Assembly: GCA_050013055.1 (NCBI GenBank)
Contig: JBEKGC010000006.1
Location: forward strand, 1 to 46,654
Direction: 5' to 3'
From: Palsa-504 sp050013055
Lineage (GTDB): Bacteria; Actinomycetota; Actinomycetes; Streptosporangiales; Streptosporangiaceae
Length of the DNA: 46,654 nucleotides
Shown: positions 1 through 8,459 of the stretch, in pieces
Layout of the letters: each line of letters begins with the position of its first letter
Numbering within the stretch: position 1 is the stretch's first letter
Position numbers and translations under genes: made by a program
Notes under the pieces: generated by a model
What the model was told of the DNA's origin: nothing
Database searches by the model: none
The model's input: only the letters and a program-made list of their open reading frames with translations

Positions 1-865
1 GATCACCACATACGTGACCTGCGATACCTGGGCTCGGCCCGGCCGCGGATCGGCGGCTGCCGATCTGCGAGCCGCGTGCCAAAGAGTAGTCACCTACGGT
101 TCCCCGATCATGGTGGTCCGGGTCGCGGCCGCCCGGCCGGTTCCCGATGATCATGAAATGGTTCCGGGCAAAGGAGCTGTCCCGCCAGCACGGTTTATTC
201 GAGCTGCCATGACTGAGACGCCTCCCGTGCGCAATTCGTTGCGTGCTGGCTGTCTCCGCCTAGAAAAGCGTGGTCAAGGGTGCGGCCGCGGGCACACCAG
301 GGCGGGGCGCCACCACGCCGTGAAAGCGCTGGTAGGAGCCATGGACCGGGGGTTCAGCCTGGGCGGCCGGCCCGGTGGCCTGCGGTGGCCTGACGGCCGG
401 GTGAGCACCGGTTAGGTCAGCAAAGGCCAGGTCAGCAAAGGTCGAGGTATCAGCCGGGATGGCATTTCCCGCGGCCGCCGCGCCACTCCGCGGCCGGACG
501 TTCCCGCGGATTCCAACTGTGGCCATCTCGGGTTTGACCACCGGAAATCTTCATGCCACACAAACAGCTCCAGGCCCGCATGAGCAAACTCCCACAGTTA
601 GTATTTGTATCGTCACACGGCGCGGTTAGCATAGGGCTGGCGCGTCATGCCCCCACGATCGCGATATCTTGCGCATGTTATCGGCATTTCCATGAACGAG
701 TTACGCCTCGAGTTGGTTCCATGCGGTATTGCGGGGGGCGCACTCTTGCCCGGCACCCGAACGACGGGTTCCGTTGCTTGCGGAGTCACCGAGACCAGAG
801 TGACGCCCGGATGAGCCTGGGTCATCAAGGGCTGAAACACCAGTCCATGCCCTACGATCAGCAGG
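1..865. other. Gene-poor 5' region upstream of pepA
   Basis: No reading frame here has a recognisable domain or a convincing start. The short open frames on both strands are rich in Arg, Pro and Ala, as expected for chance frames in GC-rich DNA. The stretch from about 540 to 740 is visibly richer in A and T than the rest, so promoter elements for pepA may lie there, but I could not assign hexamers with confidence. The only structured element I saw is the 15-base direct repeat at 414-443. Confidence 0.5.
414..443. repeat. 15-bp direct repeat, two adjacent copies
   Basis: AGGTCAGCAAAGGCC at 414-428 is followed directly by AGGTCAGCAAAGGTC at 429-443, one mismatch in 15. It lies in the gene-poor region. 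Its role is unknown; a short slippage duplication is the simplest reading. Confidence 0.7.
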
Positions 866-2395
866 ATGACGGTCACACTGCTAACCAGCCAGTCAGCGCC
901 GACGACAACAGAAGCCGATGCCCTCGTCATCGGGGTGTTCCAGGGCGCGGACGGCCCTGTCCCCTCGCTGGGCACCGACGACTTCGACCTGATGGCCGCC
1001 CTCACGGCACTCGGCGCTACGGGCAAGCTCGAAGAACTCACCAAGGTTCACACGGCTGGACGCCTGCCGGCGCCGGTCATCATCGCCGTCGGCCTCGGTT
1101 CCGGACCGGAAGACCCCGGTCAGGATCAGGGCGAGCGGCAGGCCTACCTGGAACGCCTGCGCCGCGCGGCCGGCGCCGCCACGCGCGACCTGGCCTCCGG
1201 CCGGGCGAAGCGCGTCGCGCTCGCGTTGCCCGCGGACCAGCCCGATGAGGCCGAGGCGGTCGCGCTCGGCGCGCTGCTCGGCAGCTACGCCTTCGGTAAG
1301 TACCGCACAGGCGCGAACGCGGGGCGCGAGGTCGAGCAGATCGTGCACACCGGGCACACCGACGCCGTCGACCGGGCCAGGACCTTGGCCGGGGCGATGA
1401 CGCTCGTCCGGGACCTGGTCAACACCGCTCCCGCCGATATGGTGCCCGCGGACCTGGCCGCCGCCGCCGAGCAGACGGCGGCCGCGCACAACCTGGGCGT
1501 GCAGGTGCTCGACGAGAACGATCTCGCCAAGGAGGGCTTCGGCGGCATCCTCGCGGTCGGCATGGGCTCCGCTCATCCGCCGCGACTTGTCCGGCTTGAG
1601 TACACTCACCCCGGCGCCACCCGGACCGTGGTCTTCGCGGGCAAGGGCATCACGTTCGACTCCGGTGGCCTCTCGCTCAAGCCGCCGAAGGCGATGGAGA
1701 CGATGAAGGCCGACATGAGCGGGGCCGCGGCTGTGCTGGCCGCGATGCAGGCCATCGCCGAGTTCGGTCCCGCGGTGAACGTGATCGCCTACCTCCCGCT
1801 CGCCGAGAACATGCCGGGGGGCGGTGCGCAGCGGCCGTCCGACGTCATCACCATCTACGGCGGCAAGACCGTGGAGGTGCTGAACACCGACGCCGAGGGC
1901 CGCCTGGTGCTCGCCGACGCCCTAGCCCGGTCCGGCGCCGACGGGCCCAGCCTGCTCGTCGACGTGGCTACCCTGACCGGCGCGCAGGTCATCGCGCTCG
2001 GCACCCGCACATCCGGGGTCATGGCCAGCGACGATTCGCTGGCCGCCGAGATCGCTGATGCGGCCAGCCGGGCCGGCGAGGTCATGTGGCCGATGCCGTT
2101 GCCTGAGGATCTCCGCAAGGGCCTGGAGTCCACGGTGGCGGACATCGCCAACGTCTCGGCTGACCGAGGCGGCGGAATGCTCGTCGCCGGGCTGTTCCTG
2201 CGCGAGTTCGTGCCCGCCGGAGTCCGCTGGGTGCACCTGGACATCGCCGGCCCCGCCTTTCACGAAGGAGCCCCGTACGGGTACATCGTCAAGGGCGGCA
2301 CCGGAGCCGCGGTCAGGACCCTGGTCCAGATCGCGGCGGACGTGGCTGAGGGCAAGCTGGCCGGAGCTGAGACCGGCCAGCCCGCCGACAAGTGA
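866..2395 (+). CDS. pepA: Leucyl aminopeptidase (M17 family)
   Basis: Cytosolic di-metal aminopeptidase that removes N-terminal residues, preferably leucine, from peptides. The 509-residue product has the normal two-part M17 layout: a variable N-terminal macro-like domain (about 1-170) and a catalytic domain. The family signature NTDAEGRLVLADAL is intact, as are GKGITFDSGGLSLKP (a metal-ligand region) and the K-x-DMSGAA segment, so the enzyme should be active. The start ATG at 866 gives the usual length. The lpd/sucB pair follows on the same strand after about 50 bases; pepA beside the E2/E3 genes is a common actinobacterial arrangement. Confidence 0.95.
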   Translation: MTVTLLTSQSAPTTTEADALVIGVFQGADGPVPSLGTDDFDLMAALTALGATGKLEELTKVHTAGRLPAPVIIAVGLGSGPEDPGQDQGERQAYLERLRRAAGAATRDLASGRAKRVALALPADQPDEAEAVALGALLGSYAFGKYRTGANAGREVEQIVHTGHTDAVDRARTLAGAMTLVRDLVNTAPADMVPADLAAAAEQTAAAHNLGVQVLDENDLAKEGFGGILAVGMGSAHPPRLVRLEYTHPGATRTVVFAGKGITFDSGGLSLKPPKAMETMKADMSGAAAVLAAMQAIAEFGPAVNVIAYLPLAENMPGGGAQRPSDVITIYGGKTVEVLNTDAEGRLVLADALARSGADGPSLLVDVATLTGAQVIALGTRTSGVMASDDSLAAEIADAASRAGEVMWPMPLPEDLRKGLESTVADIANVSADRGGGMLVAGLFLREFVPAGVRWVHLDIAGPAFHEGAPYGYIVKGGTGAAVRTLVQIAADVAEGKLAGAETGQPADK

Positions 2396-2446
2396 AATGA
2401 TGAAGACTGGGTAAGCCGACTAAGGCTGACTAAGGAGGCTTGAGGG

Positions 2447-3762
2447 GTGGCAGAGGGCATCGGCAGCTACGACATCGTCGTACTCGGCGGCGGCAGCGGC
2501 GGGTACGCCTGCGCGTTGCGTGCATCCGAACTCGGCAAGCGCGTGGCGCTGATCGAAAAGGACAGGGTCGGAGGGACCTGCCTGCATCGCGGCTGCATCC
2601 CGACCAAGGCACTGCTGCACGCGGCGGAGATCGCGGACCACACCAGGGACAGCGCGTCCTTCGGCGTCCTGTCCACCTTCGAGGGCATCGACGTCCCTGG
2701 CGTGCTGTCGTACAAGGACTCCGTGGTGGAACGGCTCTGGAAAGGCCTGCAGTCCACGATCGCGAGCCGGAAGATCGACACCATCGAGGGCGCGGGGCGG
2801 CTGGAGTCCCCGACCAGCGTCAGGGTCGGGGACACCGTCTACGAGGCCGGGCACATCGTCCTCGCCACCGGATCGCAGCCACGGAGCCTGCCCGGCCTCG
2901 ACATCGACGGCGAGCGGGTGATCAGCTCCGACGACGCGCTCAAGCTCGACCGCGTGCCGGCTTCGGTGATCATCCTTGGCGGCGGGGTGATCGGGGTCGA
3001 GTTCGCGAGCGTGTGGCGCTCCTTCGGCGCGGACGTGACCATCGTGGAGATGCTCCCCCAGCTGGTTCCGCTCGAAGACGAGACGAGCGCGAAGCTGCTG
3101 CAGCGGGCCTTCCGCCGCCGCGGCATCCGCTTCGAGCTTGGCACCAGGTTCGAATCGGTTAAGCACACGGACACCGGCGTCACGGTCACGCTCGAGGGAG
3201 GCAAGACCCTCGACGCCGAATTGCTGCTGGTCGCGGTGGGCCGGGGCCCGGTCTCCGCCGGCCTCGGATACGAAGAAGCCGGCCTGGCCATGGAGCGGGG
3301 ATTCGTCCAGGTAGATTCGCTCTGCCGCACGAACATCCCGACCGTTTCCGCGGTCGGCGACCTGATCAACACACCGCAGCTCGCGCACGTCGGGTTTGGC
3401 GAAGGGATCATGGTCGCGGAGCGGGTCAGCGGCCTGCCGGTCACGCCGATCGATTACGACGGCGTACCGCGGATCACCTACTCCGACCCCTCGGCGGCAA
3501 CGGACGCAGCGTGATCCTGCAGACGCAAGGCGCGGCGAAGGTCATCGCGATCTCCACCGACGACGGACCCGGCCGCGTGGTCGGCATTCACATCGTCGGC
3601 AGCCACGTCGGCGAGCTGATCGCCGAGGCCCAGCTGATTTACAACTGGGACGCCGAGCCCGCGGACGTGGCCCAGCTCATCCATCCCCATCCCACCCAGT
3701 CGGAGGCCATCGGCGAGGCGCACCTTGCGCTGGCCGGCAAGCCTCTGCACGTACACGCCTAG
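2447..3762 (+). pseudogene. lpd: Dihydrolipoyl dehydrogenase (E3), frame broken by a small deletion
   Basis: E3 flavoprotein that reoxidises the dihydrolipoyl arm of 2-oxoacid dehydrogenases. The GTG start at 2447 has an AAGGAGG ribosome site 8-9 bases upstream. Residues 1-348 carry the FAD site (GGGSGGY), the redox disulfide GGTCLHRGCIPTK, the NAD site (GGGVIGVEF) and the second FAD motif (SAVGD). After ...ITYSDP near 3490 the frame soon ends at TGA (3512-3514), while another frame continues the family sequence from LGGNGRSVILQTQG (3490 on) to the catalytic HPHPTQSE and the end at 3762. About 24-28 family residues between YSDP and the GGNG segment are absent, and the lost length is not a multiple of three. 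Read as two parts the protein totals about 438 residues against about 460 usual. Everything else is conserved, so the lesion is recent or is an assembly error. Confidence 0.88.
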
Positions 3763-3776
3763 GAGTCGCGAGGATC

Positions 3777-5426
3777 ATGTCGGTCTCCGTATCCATGCCG
3801 CAGCTCGGTGAGAGCGTCACCGAGGGCACCGTCACGCGCTGGCTGAAAAAAGAAGGCGAGCGCGTGGAGGTGGATGAGCCGCTCCTCGAGGTGTCGACAG
3901 ACAAGGTGGACACCGAGATCCCGTCACCCGCGTCCGGGATCTTGCGCGGCATAGCGGTCGACGAGGACGAGACGGTCGCGGTGGGCGCGCAGCTCGCGGT
4001 CATCGAGGACAGCGAGACCAGCGGATCCACGGCGGCGGCCGACGATTCACCGCCGGCCGAAACCGCTGAGTCGCAGCCATCCGAGGGCGGTCAGCCCGCC
4101 CCGGCCGCCAGCTCCTTCGGTTCGCAGCCCAACTACGCTCCCCCGGCTCAGCCGCCGGCCCCGGCACCCGCCGCGCCTGCCAGCCAGGCACCCGGCTACG
4201 TTCCGCCGCCCGCGTACGGCGCGCCGGCGCCCGCGTACGGCGAGCCGGCGCCCGCGTACGGCGAGCCGGGCCAGGCCGCTCCGCGCGCCGAGGCCCAGCC
4301 GTCCTCACCCCCTGAGCAGAACGGGTCGGCCGCTGCTCCCCCGCCAGCTGACCAGGCCGCATCGGGTGCGGAATACCCGGAGCCCACCCCGCTGCTGAGC
4401 GGTGGCGACGCGCCCTACGTCACCCCGCTGGTCCGCAAGCTAGCGGCTGAGCACGCCGTGAACCTCGAGGACGTCACCGGGACCGGAGTCGGCGGGCGCA
4501 TTCGCAAGCAGGATGTCATCGACGCTTCCCGGGCCCAGCGCGAGGCCCAGGCCGCGGCCGCCCAGGCTGCGGCCGCCCAGCCCGCACCCGCCCAGCCCGC
4601 ACCCGCCCAGCCCGGGACTTCACAGCAGCAGAGTCCCCAGGTCTACCAGGAGACGCAGCCGGCGCCTACCGCTGCGGCCCGCCCGGCTGCGGCCGCCCGT
4701 CCTTCCTCGCTGCGCGGCACGACCCAGCGCATGTCCAGGCCTCGCCAGGTGATCGCGCAGCGAATGGTCGACTCGCTGCGCACCTCGGCGCAGCTGACCA
4801 CGGTGGTGGAAGCCGACGTGACGGCCATCGCCCGGCTGCGTGACCGGGCCAAGGGCGCATTCGAAGCCAGGGAAGGCGTCAAGCTGACGTTCCTGCCGTT
4901 CTTCGCGCTCGCCGCGGTCGAGGCCCTGAAGGTGCACCCCAGGCTTAACGCCGTTATCGACGGGGATCAGGTCACCTACCACGACGCCGAGCACGTCGGG
5001 ATCGCGGTCGACACCGAACGCGGGCTGATGGTGCCCGTCATCCACAACGCAGGCGATCTGAACATCGGTGGTCTCGCCCGCAAGATCGGGGACCTCGCGG
5101 AGCGCACCAGGTCTGGCCATGTCGGTCCGGATGAGCTGGCCGGCGGCACCTTCACGCTCACCAACACGGGCAGCCGCGGGGCCTTGTTCGACACCCCGAT
5201 TATCAACCAGCCCCAGGTGGCGATCCTCGGGACCGGGACTGTGGTCAAGCGGCCCGTCGTGGTCACCGATCCTGGGCTCGGCGAGGTGATCGCGGTGCGC
5301 TCGATGGTGTACCTCGCGCTCACCTACGATCACCGCCTGGTTGACGGGGCCGACGCGGCCAGGTTCCTTAACACGGTGCGGAGCAGGCTCGAAGAAGGGG
5401 CCTTCGAAGCAGAACTAGGTCTCTAG
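3777..5426 (+). CDS. sucB: Dihydrolipoamide acyltransferase (E2), 2-oxoglutarate/pyruvate dehydrogenase
   Basis: Core E2 subunit that transfers succinyl or acetyl groups from the lipoyl arm to CoA. The start ATG at 3777 follows the lpd stop by 14 bases with an AGGAG upstream. The 549-residue product has one lipoyl domain (about 1-80, lipoylated lysine in STDKVDTE), a long Pro/Ala/Gln linker with repeats such as PAYGEPA, a peripheral subunit-binding domain (VTPLVRKLAAEH...GRIRKQDV) and the catalytic domain ending in the active-site HRLVDGADA. Many actinobacterial relatives have two or three lipoyl domains; this one has one. In mycobacteria and relatives this E2 can serve both pyruvate and 2-oxoglutarate complexes, so the substrate name is not certain. 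lipB and lipA further on make its cofactor. Confidence 0.93.
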   Translation: MSVSVSMPQLGESVTEGTVTRWLKKEGERVEVDEPLLEVSTDKVDTEIPSPASGILRGIAVDEDETVAVGAQLAVIEDSETSGSTAAADDSPPAETAESQPSEGGQPAPAASSFGSQPNYAPPAQPPAPAPAAPASQAPGYVPPPAYGAPAPAYGEPAPAYGEPGQAAPRAEAQPSSPPEQNGSAAAPPPADQAASGAEYPEPTPLLSGGDAPYVTPLVRKLAAEHAVNLEDVTGTGVGGRIRKQDVIDASRAQREAQAAAAQAAAAQPAPAQPAPAQPGTSQQQSPQVYQETQPAPTAAARPAAAARPSSLRGTTQRMSRPRQVIAQRMVDSLRTSAQLTTVVEADVTAIARLRDRAKGAFEAREGVKLTFLPFFALAAVEALKVHPRLNAVIDGDQVTYHDAEHVGIAVDTERGLMVPVIHNAGDLNIGGLARKIGDLAERTRSGHVGPDELAGGTFTLTNTGSRGALFDTPIINQPQVAILGTGTVVKRPVVVTDPGLGEVIAVRSMVYLALTYDHRLVDGADAARFLNTVRSRLEEGAFEAELGL

Positions 5427-5461
5427 CCGCCAGTGACGGTAACAACGGCGCCCCGGGCCGC

Positions 5462-6379
5462 ATGAAGGTTGCGATCACCGGTTCCTCCGGGCTCATAGGT
5501 ACCGCGCTGGCGGTCAGCCTGCGCAGCGACGGTCACCAGGTCATCAAGCTGGTCCGCCGGCCCGTCCGGTCCGCTGACGAGGTCCGCTGGGACCCGCGGG
5601 CGGCCGACGCCGGGTTCAGCCCGTCCAGCCCGGGGGAGCTCGACGGGCTCGGCGCCTGCGTGCACCTAGCCGGAGCGGGCGTGGCCGACCACCGCTGGAC
5701 GGCGAGGTACAAGGCGGAGATCAGGGCCAGCCGGGTGCTTGGCACCCGCACGCTGGCTACCGCCCTCACCAAGCTGGGCTCGCCGCCGCAGACCCTGGTG
5801 TCCGGCTCGGCGATCGGCTGGTACGGAGACACCGGCGGAACCGGCGTCGATGAAACCGCCGCCGCGGGAAAGGCCTTCCTCTCGCGGGTGGTGCACGACT
5901 GGGAGGCAGCCGCCGAGCCCGCCTCCGACGCGGGCATCCGCGTCGTGCACCCGCGCACCGGCCTGGTCCTCACCTCAGCCGGGGGAATACTCCCCCGGCT
6001 GCTCCCGCTGGCCAGGTTTGGTGTGTGCCCGAGATTCGGTTCGGGTCAGCAGGTCATGAGCTGGATCTCGCTGGCGGACGAGATCGCCGCGATCCGGTTT
6101 CTGCTCGACCGGAGGGACATCAGCGGCCCGGTCAACCTGACCGCCCCGGCGCCGGCGACCAACGCCGAGTTCACCGCCGCTCTCGCCACCGCTGTCGGCC
6201 GCCGCGACCTGCCCTGGCTACGAGTCCCCGCCCTGGCGCTGCGGCTGGCCCTGGGCGAGGCCGCCGTCGAACTGCTGAACAGTGCTCGCGTCATCCCCGG
6301 GCGGCTGACCGAAGCCGGCTATGAGTTCCGCCACCCCACGCTGCCCGAAGCCCTGGCCGCAGAACTCCCCCCGCGCTGA
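5462..6379 (+). CDS. TIGR01777 family epimerase (SDR39U1/YfcH-like)
   Basis: Atypical short-chain dehydrogenase/epimerase of unknown substrate. The 305-residue product starts with the Rossmann dinucleotide motif TGSSGLIG, has the family-typical SAIGWYGDTG segment at about residue 120, and ends in a DUF1731 domain (LPWLRVPALALRLALGEAA ... GYEFRHPTL). This family sits next to sucB in many actinomycetes, so the position supports the call. It starts 35 bases after sucB, probably in the same transcript. Its last 61 bases overlap the 3' end of the convergent gene on the minus strand. Confidence 0.9.
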   Translation: MKVAITGSSGLIGTALAVSLRSDGHQVIKLVRRPVRSADEVRWDPRAADAGFSPSSPGELDGLGACVHLAGAGVADHRWTARYKAEIRASRVLGTRTLATALTKLGSPPQTLVSGSAIGWYGDTGGTGVDETAAAGKAFLSRVVHDWEAAAEPASDAGIRVVHPRTGLVLTSAGGILPRLLPLARFGVCPRFGSGQQVMSWISLADEIAAIRFLLDRRDISGPVNLTAPAPATNAEFTAALATAVGRRDLPWLRVPALALRLALGEAAVELLNSARVIPGRLTEAGYEFRHPTLPEALAAELPPR

Positions 6380-7353
6380 CCTCCCGGCTCCCCGGTCTGA
6401 GGCAGCCCCTTGACCGGCAGCGGGGGACGCTGGAGTCCCTTGTCAATCGCCTGTCCGATCTCGCGGACGATACCGGCGGCATCGGTCTGCATGCGCTTGG
6501 GCGCGAAGTGCAGCGGGAAGATCCCGTGAGCGATCAGCCTGTTGTGCCGTTCGGTCGTACGGTCCTGGTCCGCGGCCGCTAGGTGATAGGCCCGAGAGTC
6601 GATCTCGACCGCGATGCCGGCTTTCTCCCACCAAGCGTCGACGGTAGCGATAAAGGTGCCGTCAGCGGCGTAAAGCCGCGCGTTGAATATCGGCCGCGGC
6701 AAACCGGAACGCAAGATGAGCTGACGGAAGTCTCCCTCCGCTACCGACCTGACCCCGTCGCCGATCTCGGCGAGGGCCGCGCGCAGCAAGGCGGAACCCG
6801 CTGCGGGCCCGGACCGAAGTTCGGCGGCCAGCTCAGGAACGGTGCAGGCGCTGCGCTGCACCGCCTCGCAGACGACAGCGCGGACATCGTCGAAGCGGGT
6901 CATCGAGCGGGCCGCGTCCGCTACCGCCCGCGCAGGCTTGGTGAAGCGGATCTGGCCGGTGGTGAACAGTCGCTGCGGCATCCGCGTCGTGCGATGTACC
7001 CGGACGAAGGCGACGCTCTGCCGGCGGCAATCCCATGGGATAAGCACATCCACCACATCCGGCCCTGGCGAGCGCAGGTGATGGCGGCGCACAGCGGCCA
7101 CGCCGGTGACCACCCCGGCCTGCCCGGCGTAAAGCAACGCGGCTATCTCACGCTGATCCTGGGTGACCGCTCCGGTGACGGCGAGGTAAACGCCAGGAAG
7201 TAGGCGCTGCCAAGGCCCACCTGACGCGATGCGTCCCTCCACCACCTTCTGCGACATCCCGCATGCCAGAGCCTGCGCTCGCGAGATGACGCAGTGCTGC
7301 TCCCGCAGCGCGCAGTTCAGGCGCTCAACATCGAATTCGCTCTTTCGCGGCAT
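6319..7353 (-). CDS. AbiEi-antitoxin-like N-terminus with a DUF559/Vsr-like C-terminus
   Basis: A 344-residue protein of a type abundant in actinobacteria, usually orphan and of unknown function. The N-terminal 90 residues (REQHCVISRAQALACGMS ... WQRLLPGVYL) resemble the winged-helix domain of AbiEi-family antitoxins. The C-terminal third (VDAWWEKAGIAVEIDS, then YH) resembles the DUF559/very-short-patch-repair endonuclease fold, with acidic residues placed as in PD-(D/E)xK enzymes. I chose the ATG at 7353, preceded by a G-rich stretch, over an in-frame start 42 bases upstream because family members begin close to this point. No toxin partner is adjacent. Confidence 0.7.
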   Translation of the reverse strand: MPRKSEFDVERLNCALREQHCVISRAQALACGMSQKVVEGRIASGGPWQRLLPGVYLAVTGAVTQDQREIAALLYAGQAGVVTGVAAVRRHHLRSPGPDVVDVLIPWDCRRQSVAFVRVHRTTRMPQRLFTTGQIRFTKPARAVADAARSMTRFDDVRAVVCEAVQRSACTVPELAAELRSGPAAGSALLRAALAEIGDGVRSVAEGDFRQLILRSGLPRPIFNARLYAADGTFIATVDAWWEKAGIAVEIDSRAYHLAAADQDRTTERHNRLIAHGIFPLHFAPKRMQTDAAGIVREIGQAIDKGLQRPPLPVKGLPQTGEPGGQRGGSSAARASGSVGWRNS

Positions 7354-7465
7354 AACCCCCCACGTTGCCACCGCCCCCTGACAATAAGCTCCCACTCACC
7401 CTTCACCCAAAGGGGTCGCGGTGCCCGCGCACCCCTTCTTGGGGGTGCAAGGGCCCCGCGCCCCC

Positions 7466-7600
7466 CTACGAAACGCCTCCGGGGGGCGGGGGCCCCTACG
7501 AAACGCCTCCGGGGGGCGGGGGCCCCTACGAAACGCCTCCGGGGGGCCCCTACGAAACGCCTCCGGGGGGCGGGGGCCCCCTACGAAGCGACTCCGGTGG
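7466..7600. repeat. GC-rich tandem repeat grown from the 3' end of the dioxygenase gene
   Basis: Copies of a unit beginning CTACGAAACGCCTCCGGGGG start at 7466, 7496, 7526 and 7550. A fifth, diverged copy starts at 7581, which is the stop codon and last codons of the dioxygenase gene on the minus strand (17 of the first 20 bases identical). Spacings are 30, 30, 24 and 31. Each intergenic copy, read on the minus strand, still shows a codon run like the gene's tail ending in TAG. Full units carry a GGGGCCCC palindrome and long G runs that could form hairpins or quadruplexes. There are no unique spacers, so this is not a CRISPR array. Confidence 0.85.
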
Positions 7601-8459
7601 GGGGGAGGATGATGTCGAAGTCGGCTAGGGAGAAGGGGGGGGATATGCCGTAGCTGGTGGCTTGGGCGGGGTCGGCGACCGGGGTGAACTCCTTGATCAG
7701 GCTTTTCTTGACGGCGAACACGGCGTCCGATTCGATGTACGGGCTGCCGTCTACGAAAATGTGCGTGGTCAGGGGACTGTGCCCGGGGGCGGTCACGATG
7801 AAATGGATATGGGCCGGGCGGTAGGCGTGCCTTCCTGTCGCGTTCAGCAGCGTGCCGACCGGGCCGTCCGTCGGTATCGGATAATGGCTCGGCACGATCG
7901 TCCGGAACCAGAAGGAGCCCGCGTCGTCGGCGGTGAACAGACCGCGGCCGTTGGCCCGTGGCTGCACATCCGGTTGCTGGACGTCGTAAAAGCCCTGGTC
8001 GTTCGCCTGCCAGACATCGAGCGTAGCGCCGGGCAACGGCGATCCGTCAGCCGAGAGGACCCGGCCGCGGACAATGCACGGCGTGCCCGTCCCGACGAAA
8101 TCGATCGATTCGCCGAGCTCACGACGGGGGGACTTCACCACGTGGAAAGGACCGAGCACGGTAGATTCCGTGGCGCCGCCCGATTTCCGGTTGTTGATCG
8201 TCTCCACCAGCATGGAAATGCCCAGCACGTCGGACAGCAGGATGAACTCCTGGCGTTCATCGTCGCATTTCTGGCCGGTCGCGGTCAGGAACTCGATCGC
8301 CCGCTCCCATTCGGCGATCGTGGGCTCGGTCTCCCTGACGAAGGCGTGCAGGTGCCGGACCAGGCTGCTCAGCAGCTCACGCAGCCGGGCGTCCTCGGTC
8401 CGGGCGAAGCTGGAGATAACGGCGTCGGCGGCCGTTTCCTCGGTGAAGTCGGTGGCCAT
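7581..8459 (-). CDS. Intradiol ring-cleavage dioxygenase (hydroxyquinol/catechol 1,2-dioxygenase type)
   Basis: Non-heme Fe(III) enzyme that opens catechol-type rings between the two hydroxyls. The 292-residue product has the helical N-terminal dimerisation domain (about 1-100) and the beta-sandwich catalytic domain. All four iron ligands are visible: Tyr158 (GFYDVQ), Tyr193 (SHYPIPTDGP), His217 and His219 (RPAHIHF). The GRHAYRPAHIHF surroundings and the DGPVGTLL segment look more like hydroxyquinol 1,2-dioxygenases than classical CatA. No muconate or maleylacetate pathway gene is nearby, so the substrate is open. Its first 91 bases overlap the 3' end of the upstream sigma factor gene in another frame, so the two are probably co-transcribed. 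Confidence 0.88.
   Translation of the reverse strand: MATDFTEETAADAVISSFARTEDARLRELLSSLVRHLHAFVRETEPTIAEWERAIEFLTATGQKCDDERQEFILLSDVLGISMLVETINNRKSGGATESTVLGPFHVVKSPRRELGESIDFVGTGTPCIVRGRVLSADGSPLPGATLDVWQANDQGFYDVQQPDVQPRANGRGLFTADDAGSFWFRTIVPSHYPIPTDGPVGTLLNATGRHAYRPAHIHFIVTAPGHSPLTTHIFVDGSPYIESDAVFAVKKSLIKEFTPVADPAQATSYGISPPFSLADFDIILPPTGVAS

Noticed and set aside
14..415. Short open frames in the first 865 bases on both strands
   Set aside because: No family resemblance, no ribosome sites, and composition of chance frames.
7466..7600. Possible CRISPR array
   Set aside because: Repeats are contiguous or nearly so with no unique spacers, no cas genes nearby, and one copy lies inside a coding sequence.
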